From CAJQQK01 sp963696075 (GTDB taxonomy: Bacteria > Pseudomonadota > Alphaproteobacteria > Rhizobiales > Hyphomicrobiaceae): 64,000 bases of DNA. A program made the translations under genes and the position numbers. Under the pieces are notes generated by a model. It did not search any database. It was not told the DNA's origin and was given only the letters and a program-made list of their open reading frames with translations. This document shows positions 35,573 through 43,320 of this stretch, in pieces (position 1 is the stretch's first letter; each line of letters starts with the position of its first letter). The DNA is taken from the NCBI GenBank assembly GCA_963696075.1, contig CAVOJD010000008.1, forward strand, positions 496,001 to 560,000, given 5' to 3'.

Positions 35573-37081
35573 CTAATCGCGCTTCCGGAAACCGGGCGGC
35601 GGCCACACGATCAGGGCAATCAGCGGGTAAACCAGAAGCGACGTCCACAGGTAGAGGTTGAACGCATTGATGAAGCCGATGTTCGTCGACTGGCTCGCCA
35701 CTTCCCCCGCGATGCCGGCAAGCCCTGCCGGCGTGTCGACGGTCCAACTGCCCAGCAGGCGCTCGAAGCTGAAGCGCAGGTCATAGGGATTGATCGATTC
35801 GATGAGTTCGCTGTAGCTGATCTTCTGGGTGTGAAAGACGACAACGAAACTGGCGGATATGAAATAGCTCGACGCGATGCTGCGAACGAAATGAAAGAAG
35901 GCGGCGCCTTCCGGCGACCGTCGCGGATCGAGGTTCGAAAAGATCACCAGCGTCATCGGCACCCACAGCCAGCCGACCCCAAACCCTTGAACCGCCATCG
36001 CCCAAACGACATCGGCCGACGATACGTTCAAATTGAAATGCGCCATTTCCACCCCGGCGTACGTATGCATGCCGAAGCCGATCAGGAACAGGATGCGCGG
36101 GTCCCAGCTATTGGCGAACGCGATCACGATCAGCATCGACAGGATCGTGCCCGCACCCCGCGCCGCGATCAGTGTCCCGATCGTCAACTCGGGAAAATCG
36201 CGAAGCTGCTGCAGCATCGCTGGCACGAGCACCATCGGGGTCACGAACAGCGCGCCGAACACGATGGCAATACCGATACCGAGGGCAAAATTCCGGTCCA
36301 GCAGCAGGCGGGGATCGAGAAATGGCCGGTCGGTCGTCAGGCTGTGCGTCAGGAAGATCCAGCCGGAGATCACGGCAAGCGCACAAGCAAGAACGATTTC
36401 CGTCGACCCGAACCATTCCGCGCGCTCGCCACGGTCGAGCATCAGCTGGATGCAGGCAACCGTAATGGACAGGCTGATAAAGCCGGTCCAGTCGAGCTTG
36501 CGTCTTTCTTCCGGCGGCGGGTCCGGCTTGACGGCGCTGAAGACTCCGATGAAGGCAACCAACGCCAGCGGCAGCAGAATGAAAAACACCCACCGCCACG
36601 AAATTTCCTCGCTGACATACCCGCCAAGCACCGGCGCGATCGTGGGCGGAACGCTCACCCCCATCGAATAGATCGCAAGCGCCCGGCTGCGTTTTGCGCC
36701 AACGAAGTTGTCGATGACGACCGATTGCGCGATCGGCGTAAGCGGTGACCCGAAGGCCGATTGCACGACGCGCCAGAACACCAGCTCGGTAAGCGACGTG
36801 GACAGGCCGCACATCAAGGTTGCGCCTGCGAAGCCGGTGACCCCCCAAAGCATCGCGCGGCGTCGCCCGAACCGGTTCGAGATCCACCCCGCCAACGGAA
36901 TGGTAACGGCCGTCGCGATCAGGTTCGATGTAACGACCCACGCGACCTGATCAGGGCTGGCCGAGAGCGCACCTTGAATTTGCGGCAGCGACACGTTGGC
37001 GATGGTGATCGTGGTCGCATAAAGGGTCGTCACCATCGTGCAAGTGATGAGAAGCCACACAGCAAATGAGCCTTGGTGCAC
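35573..37081 (-). CDS. DHA2 (EmrB/QacA) family MFS transporter
   Basis: A 502-residue drug:H+ antiporter with about 14 helices. The diagnostic motifs are seen: NVSLPQIQGALSASPDQVAW (motif D1 region), GWISNRFGRRRAML (motif A), GVSVPPTIAPVLGGYVSE (motif C) and SWRWVFFIL after it. It probably exports hydrophobic compounds in the inner membrane. The usual EmrA-type adaptor is not next to it, unlike many EmrAB operons. The start is GTG 37081 with poor upstream pairing, so the true start is uncertain by some residues. Confidence 0.9.
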   Translation of the reverse strand: MHQGSFAVWLLITCTMVTTLYATTITIANVSLPQIQGALSASPDQVAWVVTSNLIATAVTIPLAGWISNRFGRRRAMLWGVTGFAGATLMCGLSTSLTELVFWRVVQSAFGSPLTPIAQSVVIDNFVGAKRSRALAIYSMGVSVPPTIAPVLGGYVSEEISWRWVFFILLPLALVAFIGVFSAVKPDPPPEERRKLDWTGFISLSITVACIQLMLDRGERAEWFGSTEIVLACALAVISGWIFLTHSLTTDRPFLDPRLLLDRNFALGIGIAIVFGALFVTPMVLVPAMLQQLRDFPELTIGTLIAARGAGTILSMLIVIAFANSWDPRILFLIGFGMHTYAGVEMAHFNLNVSSADVVWAMAVQGFGVGWLWVPMTLVIFSNLDPRRSPEGAAFFHFVRSIASSYFISASFVVVFHTQKISYSELIESINPYDLRFSFERLLGSWTVDTPAGLAGIAGEVASQSTNIGFINAFNLYLWTSLLVYPLIALIVWPPPGFRKRD

Positions 37082-37379
37082 TTGGGAAATTCGTTCGCGT
37101 CACTGTTGCAGAGCGCTCGTCGACGTCGAGCAGATTCAGGCCGCGGCCGAGGTCTCATCATAACGCGGATCGTTCACCTGGCGGCTGCATCTGGTCCGGC
37201 AAGGATAACGGCGAGTGTTTCAGAGGGCTCGCCGAAAGCAATGATGGGTGCGAGGCCCGACGGGACCCCGCCCAAGCGCCACTATCCACCTGATCGCCGC
37301 ATCGCGCCGCATTCCCTTCCCCGCACCGCTCCTCTATTCTCGACACCAGAACACGGTTTCCCCGTCCGAGGAGAGCCCC

Positions 37380-38576
37380 ATGGACCTGTCCTACACGCCC
37401 GAAGAACAGGCCTTCCGCCAGGAAGTCCGCGCCTTTCTGAAAGAGAAGCTGCCAGACCGCCTGTCGGCCAAGGTCAAGGCCGGTAAGCGGCTGACCAAGG
37501 ACGATTACCAGACCTGGCATCGCATCCTGAGCGAGAAAGGCTGGCTCGCGATCAATTGGCCCGAGGAATGGGGCGGGCCCGGTTGGACGACGGTCCAGAA
37601 GCATATTTTCGAGGAAGAGACGGTCTCAGCCGGTACGCCGCGCATCATCGCGTTCGGCCTCAACATGCTGGGCCCGGTGCTCATCAAATATGGCTCGGAA
37701 GAACACAAGCAGAAATATCTGCCGCGCATCCTGAACGACGAGGACTGGTGGGCACAGGGCTATTCCGAACCCGGTTCCGGCTCTGATCTCGCTTCCCTTC
37801 AGACCCGCGCGGTCCGCGACGGCGATCATTATATCGTCAACGGCCAGAAGACATGGACGACGCTCGGCCAGCACGCGAACATGATGTTCTGCCTGGTGCG
37901 CACCTCGACCGAAGGCAAGCCGCAGGAAGGCATCTCGTTCTTGTTGTTCGACATGGACACTCCTGGCGTTGAGGTCCGCCCGATCATCACGCTGGACGGC
38001 GAGCACGAGGTCAACGAGGTCTGGTTGACCGACGTCAAGGTGCCCGTCGAGAACCGCGTCGGCGAAGAGAACAAGGGCTGGACCTACGCCAAGTATCTGC
38101 TGACGTATGAGCGCACCGGCATTGCCGGCGTTGCCTTTTCGAAGGCCGCTCTCGACAAACTGAAGCGCGTTGCGGGCTCTCAGCACCAGAACGGGCGCCC
38201 GTTGATCGAGGACCCGCTGTTTGCAGCCCGCATGGCCCAGGTCGAAATCGACCTGAAGGCGATGGAACTCTTCAATCTGCGCATGGTCGCAGCGGCAGGT
38301 GCGAACCAGGCGCCGGGCCCTGAATCTTCGCTGCTCAAGATCAAGGGCACCAACATCCGCCAGGAAATCACGGATCTCCTGCGCCGCGCGGTCGGCCCCT
38401 ACGCCATGCCATTCACGCCGGAAGCCCTTGATGAAGGCTACAACGAAGAACCAATCGGGCCGGACGGCGCCATGCCGCTGGCCTCAAGCTATTTCAACAA
38501 CCGCAAGATTTCGATCTACGGCGGCTCCAACGAGATCCAGCGCAACATCGTCGCAAAGCACATGCTGGGGCTTTGA
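37380..38576 (+). CDS. Acyl-CoA dehydrogenase
   Basis: FAD-dependent acyl-CoA dehydrogenase, 398 residues. The features are AINWPEEWGGPGWT, the FAD-binding YSEPGSGSDLASLQTRAV, TWTTLGQHANMMFC, YERTGIAGVAF, and a C-terminal SIYGGSNEIQRNIVAKHMLGL. The catalytic Glu of this subfamily is usually in the C-terminal helix and cannot be fixed by eye. GAGGAG lies 8 bases before ATG 37380. It probably acts with the second, shorter dehydrogenase 390 bp downstream, beyond the repeat block; paired acyl-CoA dehydrogenases can form hetero-oligomers in steroid-type side-chain oxidation. Confidence 0.92.
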   Translation: MDLSYTPEEQAFRQEVRAFLKEKLPDRLSAKVKAGKRLTKDDYQTWHRILSEKGWLAINWPEEWGGPGWTTVQKHIFEEETVSAGTPRIIAFGLNMLGPVLIKYGSEEHKQKYLPRILNDEDWWAQGYSEPGSGSDLASLQTRAVRDGDHYIVNGQKTWTTLGQHANMMFCLVRTSTEGKPQEGISFLLFDMDTPGVEVRPIITLDGEHEVNEVWLTDVKVPVENRVGEENKGWTYAKYLLTYERTGIAGVAFSKAALDKLKRVAGSQHQNGRPLIEDPLFAARMAQVEIDLKAMELFNLRMVAAAGANQAPGPESSLLKIKGTNIRQEITDLLRRAVGPYAMPFTPEALDEGYNEEPIGPDGAMPLASSYFNNRKISIYGGSNEIQRNIVAKHMLGL

Positions 38577-38636
38577 GGGTGGTACAGGCCGGTGGAACGG
38601 TGCGCAGAGCTGTGAATCCGAACCACCTCACCCGCG

Positions 38637-38951
38637 GCGCAAGGCTCAGGGCACGTCTATCGGCGGCGCAAGCCGCCGGGGAGCCACCGCGCCGCGGGCG
38701 ATCGGGTCCTCCGAACCGCCTCAGCTGCGGCGCAAGCCGCAAGGCAAGTCTATCGGCGGCGCAAGCCGCCGGGGAGCCACCGCGCCCCGGGCGATCGGGT
38801 CCTCCGAACCGCCTCAGCTGCGGCGCAAGCCGCAAGGCACGTCTATCGGCGGCGCAAGCCGCCGGGGAGCAACCGCGACCCGGGCCGTTGGCCCGCCCCC
38901 GCGGAGGCGCCCGGCGATCATCGATCGCCGGAATAGCGCCGTGAGCGAAAC
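38637..38951 (+). repeat. Multi-hairpin repeat, locus B (93 bp tandem period)
   Basis: TCTATCGGCGGCGCAAGCCG starts at 38656, 38749 and 38842, giving an exact 93 bp period. Each unit has a first stem (CTGCGGC...GCCGCAG-type) and a second (CGGCGGC/GCCGCCG). The last unit continues with a third stem (38881-38886 with 38890-38895), a fourth (38912-38919 with 38923-38930) and GTGAGCGAAAC at 38941-38951. It lies between two acyl-CoA dehydrogenase genes. Confidence 0.9.
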
Positions 38952-38976
38952 AGTGAGCAAGAACCATGCACTTTGA
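38941..38976 (+). other. Short leader reading frame overlapping the next gene start
   Basis: The repeat's terminal GTG begins an 11-codon frame (VSETVSKNHAL, stop 38974-38976) that overlaps the acyl-CoA dehydrogenase ATG at 38966 in another frame. If translated, it could couple ribosomes to the downstream start. Purely sequence-based. Confidence 0.3.
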
Positions 38977-40108
38977 TTTGTCAGAAGAACGCCAGATGCT
39001 CGCCGACACCGCGAGCCGCTTTATCGCCGATCGCTATGACATCAGAACGCGCCACGCCAATGCGGAACGCGACGAAGGCTTCAATCGTGAAACCTGGGCC
39101 GAATTTGCCGACCTGGGTTTGATCGGTGCGCTCCTGCCGCCGGAAGTCGGTGGCTACGGCGGCACCGGCGAGGACATTGCGGTCGTGTTCGAAAAGCTCG
39201 GCAACGGCCTGGTGGTCGAGCCGTTCCTGGCGTCCGGCATCCTTGGCGCCCATCCGATTGTTGCGGCGGGAACGGATGCCCAGAAGGCGCTGCTTGAACA
39301 GGTGATCGCAGGCGAGTGCCTGCTCGCCCTCGCACACGGCGAACCCGACAGCCGCTACGAGACCGCCCGGGTTTCGACAAAGGCCGAGCAAACCGGTGAC
39401 GGCTGGCGCCTGAGTGGCGCAAAAGCGGTCGTGATCAATGGCGATAGCGCCGACAAGCTCGTGATCTCGGCACGCACGGCCGGCGATGTCGACAGCACCG
39501 ATGGCATCACGCTGTTTCTCGTTGACGCCGATGCTGCTGGCCTCACGCGCCGCGGCTATGGGACGGTGGACGGCGGGCGCGCCGCCGAGATCGCGCTGGA
39601 CGGCGTCAGCGTCCCCGCCACAGCCATCATCGGAAGGCCGGGTGACGGTTTCGCGATCATCGAGGCAACGCTCGCCCGTGGCATTACGGCGCTTGCCGCT
39701 GAAGCATTCGGCGCGATGGAGATCTCCCGCAATCTGACGTTGGAGTACCTCAAGACGCGCCGTCAGTTCGGCCGCGCGATCGGTGATTTTCAGGCCTTGC
39801 AACATCGCATGGTCGACGTGACGTTGGAAATCGAGCAGGCCCGTTCAGCCGTGCTCCTCGCCGTCGCCACGCTTGAGGCTGATCGCCTGACCCGGGAAAC
39901 AAACGTTTCCGCGGCGAAAAACCTGATTGGCCGGGTCGCGCGTCTGGTCGCGGAAGAAACCATCCAGCTCCACGGCGGCATCGCGATGACGTGGGAATAT
40001 GCGCTTGGCCACTACGCGAAACGCCTGACGATGATTGACCATCAACTCGGCGACACGGATTATCACTTGTCCCGATACATCGCGTTGTCCCGCGAGGCCG
40101 CAGCTTGA
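38966..40108 (+). CDS. Acyl-CoA dehydrogenase (second, shorter type)
   Basis: A 380-residue acyl-CoA dehydrogenase-family protein. It has LIGALLPPEVGGYGGTGEDI, the FAD-binding region with poor conservation (ALAHGEPDSRYETARVSTKA), LEYLKTRRQFGRAIGDFQAL with the RQ.GR nucleotide motif, and a C-terminal IQLHGGIAMTWEYALGHYAK. This resembles the divergent partner subunits of heteromeric ACADs, so it may work with the larger ACAD upstream. No clear Shine-Dalgarno precedes the ATG at 38966; the repeat's GTG leader runs across it. Confidence 0.9.
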   Translation: MHFDLSEERQMLADTASRFIADRYDIRTRHANAERDEGFNRETWAEFADLGLIGALLPPEVGGYGGTGEDIAVVFEKLGNGLVVEPFLASGILGAHPIVAAGTDAQKALLEQVIAGECLLALAHGEPDSRYETARVSTKAEQTGDGWRLSGAKAVVINGDSADKLVISARTAGDVDSTDGITLFLVDADAAGLTRRGYGTVDGGRAAEIALDGVSVPATAIIGRPGDGFAIIEATLARGITALAAEAFGAMEISRNLTLEYLKTRRQFGRAIGDFQALQHRMVDVTLEIEQARSAVLLAVATLEADRLTRETNVSAAKNLIGRVARLVAEETIQLHGGIAMTWEYALGHYAKRLTMIDHQLGDTDYHLSRYIALSREAAA

Positions 40109-40136
40109 TCGGCGGACCGGTCCCCGGGCCGGTCGC

Positions 40137-40301
40137 TTATCGTTCGCCGTCTTTGTCGGAGATGCAGAACCACCAGTCCTGACTGCCGAAGCGATATTTG
40201 TCGCAGCCTGTGTAGGCGCTGGCAGCGGTTGACAGCCCGACCAGAACTACGGCGGCGACGAGTGCGATACGCTTATGGCGGGCGGTCAGTTTCGGGGGCA
40301 T
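40137..40301 (-). CDS. Small exported cysteine-containing protein
   Basis: A 54-residue protein starting MPPKLTARHKRIALVAAVVL, with a signal peptide ending near ASA. The short mature part YTGCDKYRFGSQDWWFCISD has two cysteines and an acidic, charged end. No family is recognised. The open frame extends to 40352, but the ATG at 40301 directly precedes the signal sequence. It is convergent with the acyl-CoA dehydrogenase. Confidence 0.55.
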   Translation of the reverse strand: MPPKLTARHKRIALVAAVVLVGLSTAASAYTGCDKYRFGSQDWWFCISDKDGER

Positions 40302-40499
40302 GGCGGACGCTCTCAGTCTGATTTTTTCCAGTCCCTTACATGGGCACGTCACGATCGTCCCGCAAGTTGCCCAATCTCACGTCGCAATGACGATCGTTTG
40401 ACCCGCTGAATTGTGATCGCCGCAACACCATCCCGCTCTGGCCGTGTCGCGCTTGAGATGCTTTGATGCTGGCAGGAAGACCTCGACGGAGACGATGTC

Positions 40500-41429
40500 A
40501 TGCGTTCAATCTCTCAGGTCCTGGCAGGCTTTGGCCGAGCCGCAGCGCGCAAGGCCCCAGTTATCAGGGCCCCAGCTATCAGGGCCGCAGTCGTATTGGC
40601 CGCGGCCGTGGGGCTTTCAGCCGGCCACGCCCTGGCGCAGGCGCCGGCACCCGCCAAGCCCGCCGCCCCGGCCCCCGCGCCGGACCGCTGCCTGGCACTC
40701 GCCCACAACCAGCAGCCAGCGCCGCCGCTGCTTCATCGCGCACGCTTCGAACTCGCCTCCCTGAAGCCCTATCAGGTGCGCCTCACCTATCACGGCCACT
40801 CGACCTTCACGATCGAAAGCCCCAAGGGGGTAACGGTCTCCACCGACTATAACGACTACGTCCGGCCCAGTGTGACGCCCGCCATCGTAACGATGAACGT
40901 GGCCCACTCGACCCACTACACGGACGCGCCCGACCCGGCCATTCGCCACGTCCTGCGCGGCTGGAACCCGGATGGTGATGCTGCCGCCATTCACGACCTG
41001 ACCGTCGAGGACATGCGCGTGCGCAACGTGCCAACCAACATTCGCTCAGGTTACGCGGTCTCCTCTGGGCGCTACGGCAACTCGATCTTCATCTTCGAGG
41101 TCGCCGGCTTCTGCATCGCCCACCTCGGCCACCTCCACCACACGCTCACGACCCAGCAACTCGCCCAGATCGGCCAGATGGACATCGTGATGGTCCCTGT
41201 CGACGGCAGCTTCACCCTCGACATGGCCGGCACCCTCGAAGTGCTGAAAGCGCTGAAGGCGCGCACCGTGATCCCGATGCACTGGTTCTCGGGTTTTTCG
41301 CTGGGCGTCTTCATGGAAGCGGTCAAGGCCGAGTTCGAGGTCGTCCAGAACCCGGACCCCTCGATTGTCTTCTCGCGCGACCAGATGCCGATAAAGCCCC
41401 GCGTCCTCGTCATGCCGCCGGGCGGTTGA
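40500..41429 (+). CDS. Exported MBL-fold (UlaG-like) hydrolase
   Basis: A 309-residue periplasmic metallo-hydrolase-like protein. A signal region with Ala-rich h-region (VLAAAVGLSAGHALAQ) and an Ala/Pro linker precede a UlaG-like domain: VRLTYHGHSTFTIESPKGVT, the HSTHYTDAPD block in place of HxHxDH, FCIAHLGHLHHTL, and VIPMHWFSG. The altered first motif means the second metal site may be incomplete. The first 20 codons contain a small direct repeat (about 40552-40590). It overlaps the 3' end of the opposite membrane-protein gene by 20 bases. Confidence 0.82.
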   Translation: MRSISQVLAGFGRAAARKAPVIRAPAIRAAVVLAAAVGLSAGHALAQAPAPAKPAAPAPAPDRCLALAHNQQPAPPLLHRARFELASLKPYQVRLTYHGHSTFTIESPKGVTVSTDYNDYVRPSVTPAIVTMNVAHSTHYTDAPDPAIRHVLRGWNPDGDAAAIHDLTVEDMRVRNVPTNIRSGYAVSSGRYGNSIFIFEVAGFCIAHLGHLHHTLTTQQLAQIGQMDIVMVPVDGSFTLDMAGTLEVLKALKARTVIPMHWFSGFSLGVFMEAVKAEFEVVQNPDPSIVFSRDQMPIKPRVLVMPPGG

Positions 41430-42099
41430 GGGGTGGGCTGGCGATGCCGGTGGCCAATAGTGCAGCAAGGCCCAACGCGGGCGCGACGAAGAAGTGCGGC
41501 GTCCCGAGCGCATAGAGCGTGAGGCCGGTTGCCACACACCAGAGTAATGGTGCGATCATTAGAAGCCAGCGCACCGGTCCGCGAAGACACGCGGTGACTG
41601 CGAGCGTTGCGACTGCCGTTGGATCGGGTGAGAGCCCGAAGACTTCGCCGCTCTGCCACGCCTGCCCGGTCACCCACGCCAGAAACGGATATGCAAAGAC
41701 GGCGACCGCCAGAACGCTGAGTGCAATGACCCCAATAAAGCCCGCCGGCAAAGCAAGGCGCGGCGGTGTCGGCCACAGAGCGGCAATAGCCAGAAGCATG
41801 GCCTGCACCAGAAACAACGGCACCATATAGACCGCAGCCCAGTTGATCGTCTGGTAGGTCTCGCCGAAGAACGCCCAGGCAATCAAGACCCAGACGGCGG
41901 CAAGCCCGAGCAGGCTGAGCCGGCTCTGTAATCTGCCAGGCCGCAGCAGTCCCGCAATCAACGCCGCGCCGCCAACTGCCAGAACGATTTGGGCCGGCCA
42001 CATCGCCTCATTGTAGGACGCGAGCATGCGCCAATAGACGCGATCCGAGAAGAGCAGGAAGTCGGAGAGGTCGTAGCTCGTCCAGGATCCGGGCGCCAT
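41410..42099 (-). CDS. DUF6064-like membrane protein
   Basis: A 229-residue inner-membrane protein with six or seven helices. The start (SDFLLFSDRVYWRMLASYNE) and helix pattern match DUF6064-type proteins of unknown role. It follows the aldo/keto reductase gene after only 8 bp, so the two are probably one transcript. Its end overlaps the convergent hydrolase by 20 bases. Confidence 0.7.
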   Translation of the reverse strand: MAPGSWTSYDLSDFLLFSDRVYWRMLASYNEAMWPAQIVLAVGGAALIAGLLRPGRLQSRLSLLGLAAVWVLIAWAFFGETYQTINWAAVYMVPLFLVQAMLLAIAALWPTPPRLALPAGFIGVIALSVLAVAVFAYPFLAWVTGQAWQSGEVFGLSPDPTAVATLAVTACLRGPVRWLLMIAPLLWCVATGLTLYALGTPHFFVAPALGLAALLATGIASPPLNRPAA

Positions 42100-42107
42100 G
42101 AATGCGC

Positions 42108-43028
42108 TCAGAGGTCGCGAACGTAGGCCGCCATACGCTCTCTGAGGCGCGCATCAGGCAACGGCCCGGTTGCGGCGGCGAGGTTCTCGCGGACGTGCGC
42201 GACCTTTGTTGTCGCCGGGATCGCGCAGGTCACCGCTGGATGCGAAATGACAAACCGCAACAGGAACTGCGCCCAGGAGTTGGCGCCGGTATCAGCCACC
42301 CAGCCGGGCAACGCCTTGTTCCGGAATTGCTGGATCAGGCCGCCGCGCCGATAGGGCCGGTTGATGATGACGCCGACGCCGCGCTCCTTGGCCAGCGGCA
42401 GGATACGGGCTTCAACATCACGGTCGGCGATGTTGTACGTGACTTGGACGAAATCGATGTCTTCGCGCTCCAGAATGCGCTCGATATCGCGATGCCGCCG
42501 CCCGTGCGAGGTGGTAATCCCGATGTAGCGCAGCTGCCCGTCAGCTTTCATCTGGCCGAGCGTCTCGAGATGCGCCTCCCAGGAGAGCAGGTTGTGGACC
42601 TGCATCAGATCGAGCCGCTCCAGGCCCCAGTTGGCGCGCGACGTCGCCATCTGCTGCGGCCCGGCGGCCGGATCGGAGATCCACACCTTGTCGGCTGAAA
42701 AGGTCGTGCCGGGCTGCCCGAGTTTTTTCAGGCCATAGCCAATTGTGGATTGCGCCGACCCGTACATGGGCGAGGAATCGATCATCCGCCCGCCCCCCTC
42801 GATAAATGCCTTGATTACATCGGCGCATTCGTCGAGCAGCTTGGGATCGTTGCCGACGTTAAAGGTGATCCAACTGCCGAGCCCGACGATGGGCATCGCT
42901 TCGCCGGTTGATGCAATCGCCCGCGTGATCGGCCCTGCCGCAGCCGACGCGGCGTGCGCGGGCAACAAGAGGCCCGCGGCGCTCGCCGCAAGTGCACCTT
43001 GGATCAGTCCGCGTCGGTCGATCGTCAT
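42108..43028 (-). CDS. Tat-exported aldo/keto reductase
   Basis: A 306-residue NADP-dependent reductase of the AKR superfamily with a twin-arginine type signal (MTIDRRGLIQGALAASAAG). Catalytic residues: Asp/Tyr in IDSSPMYGSAQ, Lys in ADKVW, and His in LMQVHNLLSW. The cofactor region IPATTKVAHVRENL lies near the C-terminus. AKRs are normally cytoplasmic; a Tat signal means it folds with its cofactor before export. It is the first gene of a two-gene unit with the DUF6064-like gene. Confidence 0.87.
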   Translation of the reverse strand: MTIDRRGLIQGALAASAAGLLLPAHAASAAAGPITRAIASTGEAMPIVGLGSWITFNVGNDPKLLDECADVIKAFIEGGGRMIDSSPMYGSAQSTIGYGLKKLGQPGTTFSADKVWISDPAAGPQQMATSRANWGLERLDLMQVHNLLSWEAHLETLGQMKADGQLRYIGITTSHGRRHRDIERILEREDIDFVQVTYNIADRDVEARILPLAKERGVGVIINRPYRRGGLIQQFRNKALPGWVADTGANSWAQFLLRFVISHPAVTCAIPATTKVAHVRENLAAATGPLPDARLRERMAAYVRDL

Positions 43029-43178
43029 GAGGTCGTCGCTCCCGCAGCTATGGGTCTCTAGCCCCAGGTGAGGTTTCGAGCCGCCATGTCAAGACCGCCG
43101 CGACCCGACCGTGGCTCAGATCGGCCCCGCTGCGGGCATCCGTCTCCCGGCTGAACGCGGTGAGCGCGACCACACGAT

Positions 43179-43320
43179 CGACGGCAAAGCCGTCAGGCAG
43201 CCGCATCTCCCCCAATCGACGGCAAAGCCGTCGGGGAGCAACCGCGACCCGGGCCTTAGGCCCGCCCCTGCGGAGGTGCCCGGCGAGCTTCGCTCGCCGG
43301 ATCAGCACCGTGAGCGAAAC
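43179..43320 (+). repeat. Multi-hairpin repeat, locus C
   Basis: First stem CGACGGC (43179-43185) and second stem CGACGGC/GCCGTCG (43217-43223 with 43227-43233) come before GGGGAG. A third stem (43250-43255 with 43259-43264), GCGGAGG, a fourth stem (43281-43288 with 43292-43299) and GTGAGCGAAAC (43310-43320) follow. The element ends at the base before the polA stop triplet (43320-43322, overlapping by one base). Confidence 0.88.

Noticed and set aside
35159..35576. Several small open frames in the gap before the DHA2 transporter gene
   Set aside because: They overlap each other on both strands, lack family features and ribosome sites, and look like shadow frames.
38656..38880. CRISPR array
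   Set aside because: The units are contiguous 93 bp tandem copies without unique spacers of constant length, and no cas genes are present.
40115..40134. Possible terminator after the second acyl-CoA dehydrogenase
   Set aside because: GACCGG/CCGGTC is only a 6 bp stem and no T-tract follows, so I did not list it as a feature.
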